Origin: Robiginitalea biformata HTCC2501
GTDB lineage: Bacteria > Bacteroidota > Bacteroidia > Flavobacteriales > Flavobacteriaceae
Length of the DNA: 64,000 nucleotides
NCBI RefSeq assembly: GCF_000024125.1
Contig: NC_013222.1
Span: 744,001-808,000 of the forward strand
Reading direction: 5' to 3'
Below the pieces are notes generated by a model. It did no database searches, was not told where the DNA came from, and saw only the letters and a program-made list of their open reading frames with translations. The first letter of the stretch is position 1, and the number at the start of each line of letters is the position of its first letter. The position numbers were made by a program, and so were the translations under genes. This document shows, piece by piece, positions 18,101 to 27,028 of this stretch.

Positions 18101-18672
18101 TCGACGACCCGCTGGTAGGAATCCAAAAAATCCAACCCTTTGCCGGTGAGCCATAGCGCCCCGATAAACAACAAAGGGAGCACGGCATAACGCGCATAGC
18201 GCCATCCGTCCTGCATACGAACGGCACTGGCAAAAGGCACGTGTTTCAGGTTGCGGGAGCGCTGTTCGATACTGGCGAGGAGCAATTCGGACTGACCCGG
18301 GTTCTCGGCGAGCTCCAACAGGTTATACAACCGGTCGCCTACCTCGGGGAAATGCCGGCCGATCATGGAAGAGCCCTCTTTATAACTGAGACCGCGCTGT
18401 AAACGGAACAACTGCAGAACCGGTTGTACCAGGTACCGGAAAAACAGAAACAGCTCAATGCCCACCAACGCCCAGAACAGGATCCTGCGCAATCCGCTTC
18501 CCATCCACAACAGGTACTCCAGGCCGCTGACCAGCAGCAGGAGGAGCCCGCCGAAAAACAGGAACAGGAAAGTGCCTTTGAGCAACTGCCGCAGGTAGTA
18601 GCGCGTCAGGAACTTCTCCAGTTTCCCGATAATGAGTTGATACGGTTCCAAAAAGCCAATCTTTACCACCAA
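15112..18672 (-). CDS. DUF4175 family membrane protein with long coiled coil
   Basis: 1186 residues. Three hydrophobic segments near the N-terminus (about 33-54, 63-82, 155-172) are followed by a beta-rich periplasmic region (about 200-500), a very long charged and glutamine-rich coiled coil (about 510-890) and a low-complexity Gly/Gln/Glu/Ser region (about 947-1040) before a short helical end. Large proteins of this DUF4175 shape are conserved in Flavobacteriia; function unknown, sometimes mislabelled ATPase. The start is a TTG at 18672; GTG at 18669 or a TTG eight codons in are alternatives. There is no ATG before about residue 56. Last 23 nt overlap ybeY. Confidence 0.8.
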   Translation of the reverse strand: MVVKIGFLEPYQLIIGKLEKFLTRYYLRQLLKGTFLFLFFGGLLLLLVSGLEYLLWMGSGLRRILFWALVGIELFLFFRYLVQPVLQLFRLQRGLSYKEGSSMIGRHFPEVGDRLYNLLELAENPGQSELLLASIEQRSRNLKHVPFASAVRMQDGWRYARYAVLPLLFIGALWLTGKGLDFLDSYQRVVDYRTAYEPPAPFAFHLVNPELRSRENQAFTLKVRTVGDVQPETVELVAGGRRLLMEDKATHFEYTFRPPLENMDLYFEANEVQSPAYRLEVVRVPVIDRFGMELEFPAYLQRTGQQVQGTGSITVPEGTRIRWNIATVHTDTVRYEDKDTVLFAAREGNTFSLARRVFRPTDYMLSTSNRDVSGYDKLRYRIEVIRDEFPDIRARMVRDSLEPNLAYFSGEVSDDYGLGKLTVICYPEGDEEAVREVDLDVPGGTYHTFYYTFPSGLNLESGTDYIVQFRIRDNDGLRGGKVRESEAFRLTQYTPEELRDQQLDYQNSLLDGLGKTRETQEKLQEELDAFRKEQQEKRNLEFNDQQKLKDVLNRQLKQERLMEKFSKELGENLESEEAKKDPFRELLQERLERQEIEARKNAQLMEEMQKVLDQLDKDALRERMEEIGKRQEGNRRSMEQLLELTKRYYVQEKSRQLAAQLKELAERQDILSELENMMENFSAEQQDKLRKEFDSLRRELSELEKNNQDLKQPLPWKRDTQKEEGASQDQKDAQELLEKLHAPETSETRDQQSEAASTRKKQKAAARKIRELSEALQQSAASGGGSESTAEDAEMLRQILDNLVVFSFKQETLYDAVQKLEEGAASLSGDIRQQQELRKLFEHVDDSLFALSLRQPQISEQVNKQIAEVYYNVDKGLESLSENQWYRGASYQQYVITAANELASMLAEMLESMQQSMMPGKGEGSGSDFQLPDIIQSQEELRQRMQGSQEGNSEEGSQGNQGESSGESGQGEQGEQGSEGQGEGSQGQQGQQGQGGQEGSGEQGQGNGENGKGQGQNQGQDGQDGQGSGGENGEGTGGSNGDEMSYQELFEIYKQQQIIRNRLEEQLQDMIDNSDRELAQRIAREMEQFEEEILRNGVTTRTADRMNRIQQQLMKLENASFQQGEKEERESRTSTRTYMNPITTRPEVFENEGENVEILNRQVLPLRRIYKNKIKAYFQDEDRLPQ

Positions 18673-18746
18673 GATAGGCAGCTTCCGGGAATACGGGGAC
18701 TAAAATCATGTTAAAAGGCCGGCGGGGCCCGGTCTGTAAGCTTCGC

Positions 18747-18776
18747 TTGTCATCCGGTCCGGCCTGCCTATCTTTG
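18747..18776 (+). promoter_or_regulatory. Complete Bacteroidota-type promoter for gltX
   Basis: TTG (18747-18749), a spacer of exactly 19 nt, then TATCTTTG (18769-18776), which matches the -33/-7 consensus TTG-N19-TAnnTTTG. The gltX ATG follows 19 nt later. This is the best promoter in the window and supports the taxonomic assignment. Confidence 0.8.
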
Positions 18777-18795
18777 CAATTCAAATTCCAATCTG

Positions 18796-20316
18796 ATGAA
18801 ACAACCCGTCCGCGTCCGTTTTGCCCCGAGCCCGACCGGCCCTCTGCACATCGGCGGTGTCCGCACGGCTCTATTCAATTATTTGTTTGCCAAAAAACAC
18901 GGGGGGGATTTTATCCTGCGGATTGAGGATACCGACCAGAACCGCTTTGTAAAAGGGGCGGAAGAATATATCGTGGAATCCCTGGAGTGGCTCGGCATCC
19001 CCTTTGATGAAGGCCCCGGGAAAGAAGGGGGCTATGGGCCCTACCGCCAGAGTGAGCGCAAGGACCGCTATCGGGAATTTGCCGAACAGCTCGTGCAATC
19101 CGGCTGGGCGTATTACGCCTTTGACCGGCCGGAGGCACTGGATGCCCATCGGGCCGATCACGAAAAAAAGGGGAAGACCTTCATCTACAACTGGCACAAC
19201 CGGGAAAAACTGGACAATTCCCTGGGCATGTCCCCGGAGGCCCTCCAATTCCGCCTGGATGCCGAGGACCCGTATGTTATCCGGTTCCAATGGCCCAAAG
19301 ATCAGACCCTTGAATTCCAGGACCTGATCCGGGGCGACATCCGCATCGACACAAACACCCTGGACGACAAGGTACTTTTCAAAAGCGACGGGATGCCCAC
19401 CTACCACCTGGCGAATATCGTGGACGACCACCTGATGGAAATTACCCATGTAATCCGCGGGGAGGAGTGGTTGCCGTCCCTGGCACTGCACATTCAACTT
19501 TACCGGGCCTTTGGTTGGGAAGCCCCCCAATTCGCCCACCTGCCCCTGATCATGAAACCGACGGGGAAAGGCAAGCTCAGTAAACGGGACGGGGAAAAAA
19601 TGGGATTCCCGGTTTTTCCCCTGGAATGGAAAGACTCGGCCGGATACCGGGAATCCGGCTATTTTCCGGAGGCAGTCCTGAACTTCCTGGCTTTATTGGG
19701 GTGGAACCCCGGCACGGAACAGGAGCTCTTTTCCCTGGAAGAGCTCATCGAGGCCTTTGACCTGGAGCGCGTCAACAAGTCCGGGGCGCGGTTTGATCCG
19801 GACAAAACCCGATGGTACAACCACCAGTACCTGCAGCAGAAATCCCCGGCTGAGCTCGTGCCGGAATTCCGCAGGGTTCTGGAGGGCCGCCATCCGTTTC
19901 CGGACAGCCTGGAAGACGCCTACCTGGAACGGGTAGTTGCCCTGTTGCGGGAACGGGCGGACTTCCTCAAGGACATCTGGGAACAGGGCTCGTATTTCTT
20001 CAGACAGCCGGAAGCCTACGATGAAAAGGCCGTCCGCAAGCAATGGAAGGAGGGTACGCCCCAGGTGATGGCCCGACTGGCCGATTTACTCGAAACCCGG
20101 GACGACTTTTCTTCGGAACACCTGGAAACCTCCGTAAAAGATTGGATCGGTGCGTCCGGGCTGTCTTTCGGACAGGTCATGCCGCCCTTGCGCCTGGTCC
20201 TGGTCGGCGCCATGCAGGGCCCCCACCTGTTCGACATCATGGGCCTTATCGGGAAGGATGAAACCGTCGGGCGGATCCGCCTGGCCATCGACCGTCTCGG
20301 CGGGAGCCCGAAATAG
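18796..20316 (+). CDS. gltX: Glutamyl-tRNA synthetase
   Basis: 506 residues starting MKQPVRVRFAPSPTGPLHIG. Class I synthetase charging tRNA-Glu. The HIGH-type motif is HIGG (about 15-18), the second signature is KLSKR (about 258-262), and the RFAPSPTG entry and LRIEDTDQNR segment are family-typical. A separate GlnRS gene is present at 22791, so this enzyme probably need not mischarge tRNA-Gln. It is a single gene with a strong promoter, divergent from the DUF4175 unit. Confidence 0.97.
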   Translation: MKQPVRVRFAPSPTGPLHIGGVRTALFNYLFAKKHGGDFILRIEDTDQNRFVKGAEEYIVESLEWLGIPFDEGPGKEGGYGPYRQSERKDRYREFAEQLVQSGWAYYAFDRPEALDAHRADHEKKGKTFIYNWHNREKLDNSLGMSPEALQFRLDAEDPYVIRFQWPKDQTLEFQDLIRGDIRIDTNTLDDKVLFKSDGMPTYHLANIVDDHLMEITHVIRGEEWLPSLALHIQLYRAFGWEAPQFAHLPLIMKPTGKGKLSKRDGEKMGFPVFPLEWKDSAGYRESGYFPEAVLNFLALLGWNPGTEQELFSLEELIEAFDLERVNKSGARFDPDKTRWYNHQYLQQKSPAELVPEFRRVLEGRHPFPDSLEDAYLERVVALLRERADFLKDIWEQGSYFFRQPEAYDEKAVRKQWKEGTPQVMARLADLLETRDDFSSEHLETSVKDWIGASGLSFGQVMPPLRLVLVGAMQGPHLFDIMGLIGKDETVGRIRLAIDRLGGSPK

Positions 20317-20400
20317 CACACCGCTGTAACAATTCCCGGGAAATTGCGACCTATAAGGACGATACTTTCGTATTTTCACGAACCCTTAGCAACGCACACT

Positions 20401-21330
20401 ATGATCGCATCATTCCTTTGGATACCCTTCCTGTTCCTGGGGCTGGTTATCCTCTTCAGCTCTTTCTTTATCGTCAAACAGCAAACGGCCGTTATCGTCG
20501 AGCGGTTCGGCCGGTTCCAGAGTATCCGGAATTCCGGCCTGCAGATGAAAATCCCGATTGTTGACCGGATTTCGGGCCGCCTCAGCCTGAAGATCCAGCA
20601 GCTCGATGTAATTGTGGAAACAAAAACACGGGACGATGTGTTTGTCAAGCTCAAGGTATCCGTTCAGTATGTGGTGATCCGGGACAAGGTGTACGAAGCC
20701 TTCTACAAGCTGGAATACCCACACGAGCAGATTACTTCCTATGTATTTGACGTGGTTCGGGCAGAGGTGCCCAAGATGAAGCTGGATGACGTTTTTGTGA
20801 AGAAGGACGACATCGCCATTGCGGTGAAGGCTGAATTGCAGGACGCCATGCTCGATTACGGGTACGACATTATCAAGACGCTTGTCACAGATATCGACCC
20901 GGACGCCCAGGTAAAAGCCGCCATGAACCGGATAAACGCTTCGGAGCGGGAGAAGATTGCCGCCCAGTTCGAAGGGGATGCCGCCCGCATCCTCATCGTG
21001 GAAAAGGCCAAGGCCGAGGCGGAGAGCAAACGGCTGCAGGGACAGGGGATCGCCGATCAGCGAAGGGAAATTGCCAGGGGCCTCGAGGAGTCCGTGGAGG
21101 TCCTGAACAAGGTGGGCATCAATTCCCAGGAAGCATCGGCCCTGATTGTGGTTACCCAGCATTACGACACCTTGCAGGCCATCGGGGAGGAAACCAATAC
21201 GAATCTGATCCTCCTGCCGAATTCGCCCCAGGCAGGCAGCGATATGCTCAACAATATGGTGGCCAGCTTTACAGCCAGCAACCAGATTGGGGAGGCGATG
21301 AAAAAACAGAACAAGGACAAAAAGGAGTAG
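20401..21330 (+). CDS. SPFH/Band 7 (stomatin-like) membrane protein
   Basis: 309 residues from the ATG at 20401 (MIASFLWIPFL); the longer reading from 20344 adds 19 residues unlike the family. An N-terminal membrane anchor (about 5-24) precedes the SPFH domain (KQQTAVIVERFGRFQSI, then LKVSVQYVV, IKTLVTDIDPDAQVKAAMN) and a coiled coil with INASEREKIAAQFEGDA. Such proteins form large membrane-domain scaffolds. Paralogues often sit beside an NfeD gene, which is not found here. A strong terminator follows about 75 nt after the stop. Confidence 0.9.
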   Translation: MIASFLWIPFLFLGLVILFSSFFIVKQQTAVIVERFGRFQSIRNSGLQMKIPIVDRISGRLSLKIQQLDVIVETKTRDDVFVKLKVSVQYVVIRDKVYEAFYKLEYPHEQITSYVFDVVRAEVPKMKLDDVFVKKDDIAIAVKAELQDAMLDYGYDIIKTLVTDIDPDAQVKAAMNRINASEREKIAAQFEGDAARILIVEKAKAEAESKRLQGQGIADQRREIARGLEESVEVLNKVGINSQEASALIVVTQHYDTLQAIGEETNTNLILLPNSPQAGSDMLNNMVASFTASNQIGEAMKKQNKDKKE

Positions 21331-21404
21331 GTGCAGCCGGCTCCGGTAGCAGGCTCCCGGAGTTTCCCAAACTTACCCGGAATTTCCCGGGCCATGCGTA
21401 AAAC

Positions 21405-21437
21405 GAAAAACCCCGGCCAATGCCGGGGTTGTTTTTT
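21405..21437. terminator. Bidirectional terminator between the SPFH gene and the minus-strand YtxH operon
   Basis: Stem AACCCCGGC/GCCGGGGTT around a 4-nt loop, A-rich on the left and with six T residues (GTTTTTTG) on the right. It serves both convergent transcripts. Confidence 0.88.
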
Positions 21438-21501
21438 GATTTCAGGCCTGATGTGACTGCCTAAAGACCTTGCCGTAGTGCAGGTCTCCGCAACCGGCGT
21501 C

Positions 21502-21717
21502 TTACCGGCTGAACTTCTGCAGCAACTTTTTCGCCAGAAGGGAGATGGCCAATTTCTGGATGATACCCGTAACCCCCCCCAGCAATTGGGTAGGGTAGAG
21601 GCTCTTGCGAGCTTCTGTATAGGAAAGTTTCAGGTTTTCCACCGCAATCTCCTGCTTCAGACGCATAATTTTCAGGTCCTTATCGATCTGTTCAAAAGAG
21701 GTATAGCGCTTACTCAT
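21502..21717 (-). CDS. Small conserved protein (DUF6327-like), third gene of YtxH operon
   Basis: 71 residues beginning MSKRYTSFEQIDKDLKIMRL. An N-terminal charged helix is followed by a hydrophobic stretch near 45-62 (GVTGIIQKLAISLLAKKLL). It overlaps the upstream holin-like gene by 8 nt. I recall the YTSFEQID start as a small Flavobacteriia family placed after YtxH and holin-like genes (DUF6327, from memory). No function known; the operon suggests a role at the inner membrane, possibly in stress. Confidence 0.7.
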   Translation of the reverse strand: MSKRYTSFEQIDKDLKIMRLKQEIAVENLKLSYTEARKSLYPTQLLGGVTGIIQKLAISLLAKKLLQKFSR

Positions 21718-22063
21718 CTTCTTCGTAAAAATATTCAGAGAACTTCCGCAGGATGGGGGCGTTCATGGAATCCTTCAGCAGGTAGGCCAGGAGGAACACA
21801 ACCAGGTATGCCCCGGCCACAATCAGGAACCCGGTGGACAATGAGTCCATCCGCTCCCCGATGGCGTAAGCGCCGGCAACTGAAAGAAATATCAGGGTAA
21901 GCAACAGGATAAAGCCCAAAACAAACCCTTTGGCCAGGTAGAGAAAGCTGCGCATGGCGAGCTTAAAGGCCTTGAGTTTATAGTATTCGGCACTGGCCTG
22001 CCCGTATTCCTTCAGGTCGCGCTCGGCTTCAGCGGCGCGTTCTTTTAATTCGTCAAAAGCCAT
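21710..22063 (-). CDS. Phage-holin-superfamily-like membrane protein
   Basis: 117 residues with an N-terminal helical part (about 1-30) and two strong membrane helices (about 43-66 and 77-97). It belongs to the Actinobacterial_Phage_holin/DUF1469-type group, a general family of bacterial membrane proteins that despite the name is not a phage gene here. It is 6 nt downstream of YtxH and overlaps the small gene after it. Confidence 0.75.
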   Translation of the reverse strand: MAFDELKERAAEAERDLKEYGQASAEYYKLKAFKLAMRSFLYLAKGFVLGFILLLTLIFLSVAGAYAIGERMDSLSTGFLIVAGAYLVVFLLAYLLKDSMNAPILRKFSEYFYEEDE

Positions 22064-22069
22064 TCAGGG

Positions 22070-22450
22070 CTATGATTTGGCGGCTACTTTCGGTTTTCCG
22101 GCTGTTTCTATTACCGCGTCTTTCTGGTACTTGGCGTTCTTCTTTTTCAAATCTGCCAGTTTGTGTTCCAGGGTTTCGATAATATCGTCCGCCTTATAAC
22201 TCATGGTGGAGATGGTATCCTCCAGGCGCCGCTCGAAATCTTCTTTCTTGGCCTCGGCCGTGCGGCTCAGCTCTTCAGTGGCCCGGGATACCCGAACCGA
22301 GATGTCGTCCTTGGCCTGATTGGCCTTTTTCTTGATTTTCTTTCTTGTTTTTGATCCTTTGTCCGGGGCGTAAAGTATGCCTACACCCGCTCCAATTGCC
22401 GCTCCTGTCAGAAGCGCCAAGAGTACAGATCCAGTATCGTTAGATGCCAT
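22070..22450 (-). CDS. YtxH domain-containing protein
   Basis: 126 residues from the ATG at 22450 (MASNDTGSVLLALL). A single N-terminal membrane segment with the YtxH glycine pattern (LTGAAIGAGVGILYAPDKG) leads into a lysine/alanine-rich coiled coil. The longer frame from 22501 adds 17 residues and was rejected. YtxH proteins are linked to general stress in other phyla. First gene of the YtxH, holin-like, DUF6327-like unit. Confidence 0.85.
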   Translation of the reverse strand: MASNDTGSVLLALLTGAAIGAGVGILYAPDKGSKTRKKIKKKANQAKDDISVRVSRATEELSRTAEAKKEDFERRLEDTISTMSYKADDIIETLEHKLADLKKKNAKYQKDAVIETAGKPKVAAKS

Positions 22451-22790
22451 AATTTGAAATTTGAAGTTAAACTTAGTTTTTGATCGGTTACGATCGGTCA
22501 TAAATAGTATAGTGCAATTTCGTCAGAATATGCGTTAACAGGTCGTTAATTCGGGGGCTGTGCAGGTTTTGAGCACGGTTTTGATCCGGGGGAGCAAAAA
22601 TACCGGGCAAAAAACGGTCTGTTGGAACTAAAACGGCCTGCGGACGCGTGTAAGGGCTTCGATGCGGCCGGGCAGTCCGGGAATATGCACCGCCCTCCGA
22701 TCGGTCCTTAAAAAGGGCCTGATACAGGCGATCTAGATAGAATATACCGATTGATACAATCGCAGGGATAAGCGCCTTCTATGGCCCTGA
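22451..22790. other. Gene-free stretch between glnS and the YtxH operon
   Basis: 340 nt downstream of glnS and upstream of the YtxH operon (both minus strand). I see no gene, no strong hairpin and no full promoter match. A direct repeat GATCGGT occurs twice near 22482-22498. Confidence 0.5.
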
Positions 22791-24479
22791 CTAGCCCTCC
22801 TTTTGTTCGATTTTGGCCCAGGTATCCCGGAGGGTCACCGTCCGGTTGAAAACGAGCCGGTCCTCCGAAGAGTCCGGGTCCACGCAAAAATAGCCGAGGC
22901 GCTGAAACTGGAAACGCTCTCCCGGTTGCGCACCGGCCAGGCCGGGTTCGATCCGGGCCTCCACTACTTCCAGAGAATCCGGGTTCAGGAATTCCATAAA
23001 ATCCCGGTCTTTATGCTGGTCCGGGGTCGCATCCGTAAAAAGGCGGTCGTACAGCCGGACTTCGGCCCGGTGGGCGTGCTCGGCCGACACCCAATGCAGG
23101 GTGCCCTTCACCTTCCGCCGGCTTTCCTCCGTACCGCTGCCGCTGCGGCTTTTGGGGTCGTACGTGCAATGTATTTCGGTGATTGTACCGGATGCATCCT
23201 TTACCGCCTGCTCCGCCTTGATGATATACCCGCTCTTGAGACGGACCTCGCCCCCGAGCTTCAGGCGGAAAAATTTCCGGTTGGCCTGTTCCCGGAAGTC
23301 TTCCCGCTCAATATAGAGCTCCCGCGAAAATGGAATTTCCCGCGTGCCGGCTCCCGGATCTTCCGGGTTGTTTTCCGTCTCCAGCCATTCGGTTTCCCCT
23401 TCCGGGTAATTGGTCAGCACCACCTTCACCGGGTCCAGAACAGCCATGACCCGGGGGGCAATCTGGTTTAGGTGTTCGCGCATATGGAAATCCAGCAGCG
23501 CCACATCCACCACATTGTCCCGTTTGGCAATCCCGATGGTATCCGCAAAATTCCGGATGGCTTCCGGGGTGCATCCCCTGCGCCGGAGTCCGGATATGGT
23601 CGGCATGCGCGGGTCGTCCCAACCCGATACATGGCCGCCTTCCACCAGCTGGAGCAGTTTGCGCTTGCTAACGACCGTGTGGCTCAGGTTTCGGCGGGCA
23701 AATTCCCGTTGCTTCGGCCGCAACTTCCCCGCTTCGGTCACTGCGTCGAGAAACCAGTCGTACAGCGGCCGGTGGGGCTTGAACTCCAGGGTGCAGAGCG
23801 AATGGGATACCTGTTCAATGTAATCGCTTTCCCCATGGGTCCAATCGTAGAGCGGATAAATACACCAATCGGTATTTGTGCGGTGGTGGGCCCGATGCAG
23901 GATTCGGTACATCACCGGGTCGCGCATCAGCATATTTGGGGAAGCCATGTCAATTTTAGCGCGCAACACATGTGCGCCGGCCTCGAACTTCCCGTCCTTC
24001 ATGCCCCGAAATAGTTCTAAATTCTCAGATACCGATCGGTTTCTGTGCGGGCTGTTCGTGCCAGGTTCCGTGGGCGTCCCCTTCTGGGCGGCGATTTCCT
24101 CAGAGCTCTGGCTGTCTACATACGCCTTGCCCTGGCGGATCAGGTCCTCCGCCCAATCGTAAAGTTGCTGGAAATAATCGGAGGCATAGCGCTCTTCCGC
24201 CCACTCAAATCCCAGCCAGGAAACGTCCCGTTTGATGGCGTCCACGTATTCCGCTTCCTCTTTGGCCGGGTTGGTGTCGTCAAAACGCAGGTTTACCGGG
24301 GCATCATAGCGCAGGCCCAGGCCGAAATTCAGGCAGATGGAACTCGCGTGGCCTATATGCAGGTAACCGTTGGGTTCCGGGGGAAACCGGAAGCGCAGCT
24401 GGTCTTTGGGAAATCCCGAGGCGAGATCGTCCTCGATGATATGCTCAATAAAATTCAGCGATCGGGAATCGGCTGTCAT
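22791..24479 (-). CDS. glnS: Glutaminyl-tRNA synthetase
   Basis: 562 residues from the ATG at 24479 (MTADSRSLNFIEHIIEDDL). Class I synthetase: HIGH motif in GYLHIGHASS, second signature VVSKRK, plus the family blocks RFPPEPNG, LRFDDTNPAKEE and HRAHHRTNTDWCIYPLYDWTHG. The frame stays open to 24671, but the extra 64 residues are unrelated to the family. Presence of GlnRS next to gltX means direct charging of tRNA-Gln. A near -7 box (TACCTTTA) precedes the start. Confidence 0.97.
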   Translation of the reverse strand: MTADSRSLNFIEHIIEDDLASGFPKDQLRFRFPPEPNGYLHIGHASSICLNFGLGLRYDAPVNLRFDDTNPAKEEAEYVDAIKRDVSWLGFEWAEERYASDYFQQLYDWAEDLIRQGKAYVDSQSSEEIAAQKGTPTEPGTNSPHRNRSVSENLELFRGMKDGKFEAGAHVLRAKIDMASPNMLMRDPVMYRILHRAHHRTNTDWCIYPLYDWTHGESDYIEQVSHSLCTLEFKPHRPLYDWFLDAVTEAGKLRPKQREFARRNLSHTVVSKRKLLQLVEGGHVSGWDDPRMPTISGLRRRGCTPEAIRNFADTIGIAKRDNVVDVALLDFHMREHLNQIAPRVMAVLDPVKVVLTNYPEGETEWLETENNPEDPGAGTREIPFSRELYIEREDFREQANRKFFRLKLGGEVRLKSGYIIKAEQAVKDASGTITEIHCTYDPKSRSGSGTEESRRKVKGTLHWVSAEHAHRAEVRLYDRLFTDATPDQHKDRDFMEFLNPDSLEVVEARIEPGLAGAQPGERFQFQRLGYFCVDPDSSEDRLVFNRTVTLRDTWAKIEQKEG

Positions 24480-24768
24480 GTATGGGAATTTAAGGCCGTA
24501 AAGGTAGAAAAAATGCTGTTCATCGATGCTGATAAATCCCTTATCCGCAAGCCATTCATACAAATACAGTGATTTCACAACATATATGGTCGATGCGACA
24601 ACAATAAATTCCCTATGGGCGGGCTTACAGCCATATTTGTTAGACAATGTTTGGTTGCGGTGGCCTGCCACCTGCTCAAATTGGAGCGGGGAACGGCATG
24701 GGCAGGGCGCCGGAGCAACCAGGCAAAGTAGGGCATAACCAAGTCGTTAACCAGTAAAAAGGAGTGTC
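24480..24768. other. Divergent control region between glnS and the spr locus
   Basis: 289 nt of non-coding sequence that must hold the promoters of both glnS and sprCDBF. On plus, CATATTTG (24632-24639) matches TAnnTTTG except the first base and would give a leader of about 125 nt. A good ribosome-binding site (AAAAAGGAG) lies just before the sprC-like ATG. On minus, TACCTTTA lies about 20 nt before glnS. Confidence 0.45.
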
Positions 24769-27021
24769 ATGAACCTAAAATTACGTATCACCGCAGCCCT
24801 ACTGTGGGGATTGATGTGCGCCCAGGCCGGGTACGCACAGATTCTCAATGCCCCCGAAGCCGCCCCAAACCAAACCCCGCCACCGGGAACCAACCCCTGG
24901 ACCGCAGCCTGCGCCTCCGGATCCTTCAACGATTATTGGGCCAATTTCACCTGGAGTCCGCCCCTGGTGAATGCCGACAACGAATTTATCCTGGAGCTCT
25001 CCGACGCTTCCGGGGACTTTTCAGGCGCCCGGGAACTCGCCCGGGTGGATGACATGAATACCACATTTGACTTTTATTTCCAGTTCTCTTTGCCAACCGA
25101 TACACAGGGCGAGGGTTATCGCATGCGCGTACGCAGTACAAGCCCCGCGATGACCAGCCCTGCGTCGGTTGCATACCCCATGTATTATCTGGGTGTCAAC
25201 AGCGGGATCAATATCCGCCCGCAGGGACAGGCCGATATGGGTGACGGCACCGCACAGGTGTGCGACGGCAATTCGATTACCCTGGAAGTATACAATGTAA
25301 CCAATCCGGATACCTATCAGTATAACTGGTACCGCAGCGGCACGCTCCTGGCCGATAAGGGCTCCAGCATTACCGTGACCCAGGGGGGTATGTACAACGC
25401 CGAAATCGACTACGGATCCTGTTCGGGGTCCGGGAACACGTTGTCGAACCTGATTGACGTGACCAGCGGCAGCAGCCTGGGGATTGCCATCAACCCCCCG
25501 GCCAAGAACGCCCTCTGCCCGGGTGAAACCATGGACCTGACCGCGAATATCACCGGCCAGGGCCTCACCTATACCTGGTTCCGGGACGGCAACCCGATCA
25601 CCCCGCCTACAGTAAATGACGACACGTATACGGTTGATGCCGGTATCGCCGGGTTTGAAGGGGATTATTCCGTGGAAATCTTTGGGGACGGTGCCTGCGT
25701 GGAACAATCCGCAACCGTAACCATTACGAATGCCGGCAACTTCACCGTAACCCGGACGAATCCGGCAACCGTAATGGTGTTGCCGGGCCAGACCCAGGAC
25801 CTGTCTATTACGACGGACGCCTCCGGGGCCGATATCCAGTGGTACCGCAATGGCAGCCCGGTTTCCGGGGCTACCGCAACAACCCTGACGGTTTCCGAGT
25901 CGGATACCGGAAACTATTTTGCCCGTGTATCCCTGACCGGCGGAGCCTGTTCGGCAACTTCCATCGACTCGGACCCCACCTCCGTGGTGGTGCCCGCCTC
26001 CCTGGAAATGGACATTGCCTACAGCGGGGCCTACGCCGCCTGTACAAATACCGACATCGTGCTGGAGGTGTCCGCCATCCGCGCCCTGGACGGTAGCGGC
26101 GGCAGCACGGACGTGACGGCCGACCTGATGGCCGACCTGGCCTTCCAGTGGTACCGCGACGGAACGGCAATCAGCGGTTCTACCGCATCTGCCATCAGCC
26201 TGGCCGATATCTCGGAAAACGGATCCTACCATGTGGAAGGGAGTATTTCCTCCTATTCGCCCGCATCCAATACGCTGAGCGTCCAACTGCGGGTAGACGA
26301 ACTCATTACTATTTCGGGCAGCGAGACCACTGTATGCGGCCCGTCCGATCCCGTTACCATCAGCACCACTACCGACCTGACCGGGTCGAGTTTTGACTGG
26401 TTCCGCGACGGGGTCAACCTGAACCTGACCACCCCGTCCATCGATGCCACCACCCCCGGCACCTACCAGCTGGTGGTGATGCGCAGCGGCTGCCCGGTGC
26501 CGTCCAACAACCTGGTTCTCAACAGCCTGGACGAAAACCTGATTACCCTGGACCCCGGAACGGATATCCGAATCCCGGAAGGCAGCGCCCGTACGGTTAC
26601 GGCCTCCGGAGGGGAGACCTACCGCTGGATGGACAGTAACAATATTGAAATCAGCAGTACGTCTTCCTATTCCTTTACGGAAGCGGGTGATTACCTGCTG
26701 ATTGCCACCATCGGCGGATGCGAAGTGGCCCGGTCGGTGACCGTTTCCTACCTGGACACGTTCCGGGTGCCGAATGTGATTTCGGTGAACGGGGACGGCA
26801 TCAACGACCAGTGGGTTATCCCGAATACCTATTCCAACCGCCCGGAGGTGAATGTGATTATTTACAACGAAAAAGGCGAGGAGGTACTGAATGAAAACAG
26901 CTACCAGAACAACTGGCCCTCCTCTGCCTCCAGCTTCCCGAAACAGAACATGGTGTTCTATTACAAGATCCGGGATGCTGAAAAAGTCCTGAAACAAGGT
27001 ACCATTACCGTAATACGCTAA
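24769..27021 (+). CDS. sprC: SprC-like secreted protein with Ig-like repeats and type IX type B sorting domain
   Basis: 750 residues. A signal peptide (about 1-24) is followed by repeated Ig-like units, each marked by a tryptophan-tyrosine motif: YNWYRSGTLL, YTWFRDGNPI, IQWYRNGSPV, FQWYRDGTAI and FDWFRDGVNL. The last about 85 residues form a gliding-associated type B C-terminal domain (PNVISVNGDGINDQW, then VNVIIYNEKGEEV and the FYYKI..G.ITVIR end) that directs export through the type IX secretion system. Gene order matches F. johnsoniae sprC-sprD-sprB-sprF, so it is the probable sprC homologue by position. The sprD-like gene starts 7 nt later. The product should be on the cell surface. Confidence 0.75.
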   Translation: MNLKLRITAALLWGLMCAQAGYAQILNAPEAAPNQTPPPGTNPWTAACASGSFNDYWANFTWSPPLVNADNEFILELSDASGDFSGARELARVDDMNTTFDFYFQFSLPTDTQGEGYRMRVRSTSPAMTSPASVAYPMYYLGVNSGINIRPQGQADMGDGTAQVCDGNSITLEVYNVTNPDTYQYNWYRSGTLLADKGSSITVTQGGMYNAEIDYGSCSGSGNTLSNLIDVTSGSSLGIAINPPAKNALCPGETMDLTANITGQGLTYTWFRDGNPITPPTVNDDTYTVDAGIAGFEGDYSVEIFGDGACVEQSATVTITNAGNFTVTRTNPATVMVLPGQTQDLSITTDASGADIQWYRNGSPVSGATATTLTVSESDTGNYFARVSLTGGACSATSIDSDPTSVVVPASLEMDIAYSGAYAACTNTDIVLEVSAIRALDGSGGSTDVTADLMADLAFQWYRDGTAISGSTASAISLADISENGSYHVEGSISSYSPASNTLSVQLRVDELITISGSETTVCGPSDPVTISTTTDLTGSSFDWFRDGVNLNLTTPSIDATTPGTYQLVVMRSGCPVPSNNLVLNSLDENLITLDPGTDIRIPEGSARTVTASGGETYRWMDSNNIEISSTSSYSFTEAGDYLLIATIGGCEVARSVTVSYLDTFRVPNVISVNGDGINDQWVIPNTYSNRPEVNVIIYNEKGEEVLNENSYQNNWPSSASSFPKQNMVFYYKIRDAEKVLKQGTITVIR

Positions 27022-27028
27022 CCCGACC

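Noticed and set aside
21710..22063. A prophage remnant because of the holin-type protein
   Set aside because: The neighbours are YtxH and a small host protein, and there are no phage genes nearby; the family name is misleading.
22682..22760. A small RNA or terminator downstream of glnS
   Set aside because: No stable hairpin with a T-run was found there.
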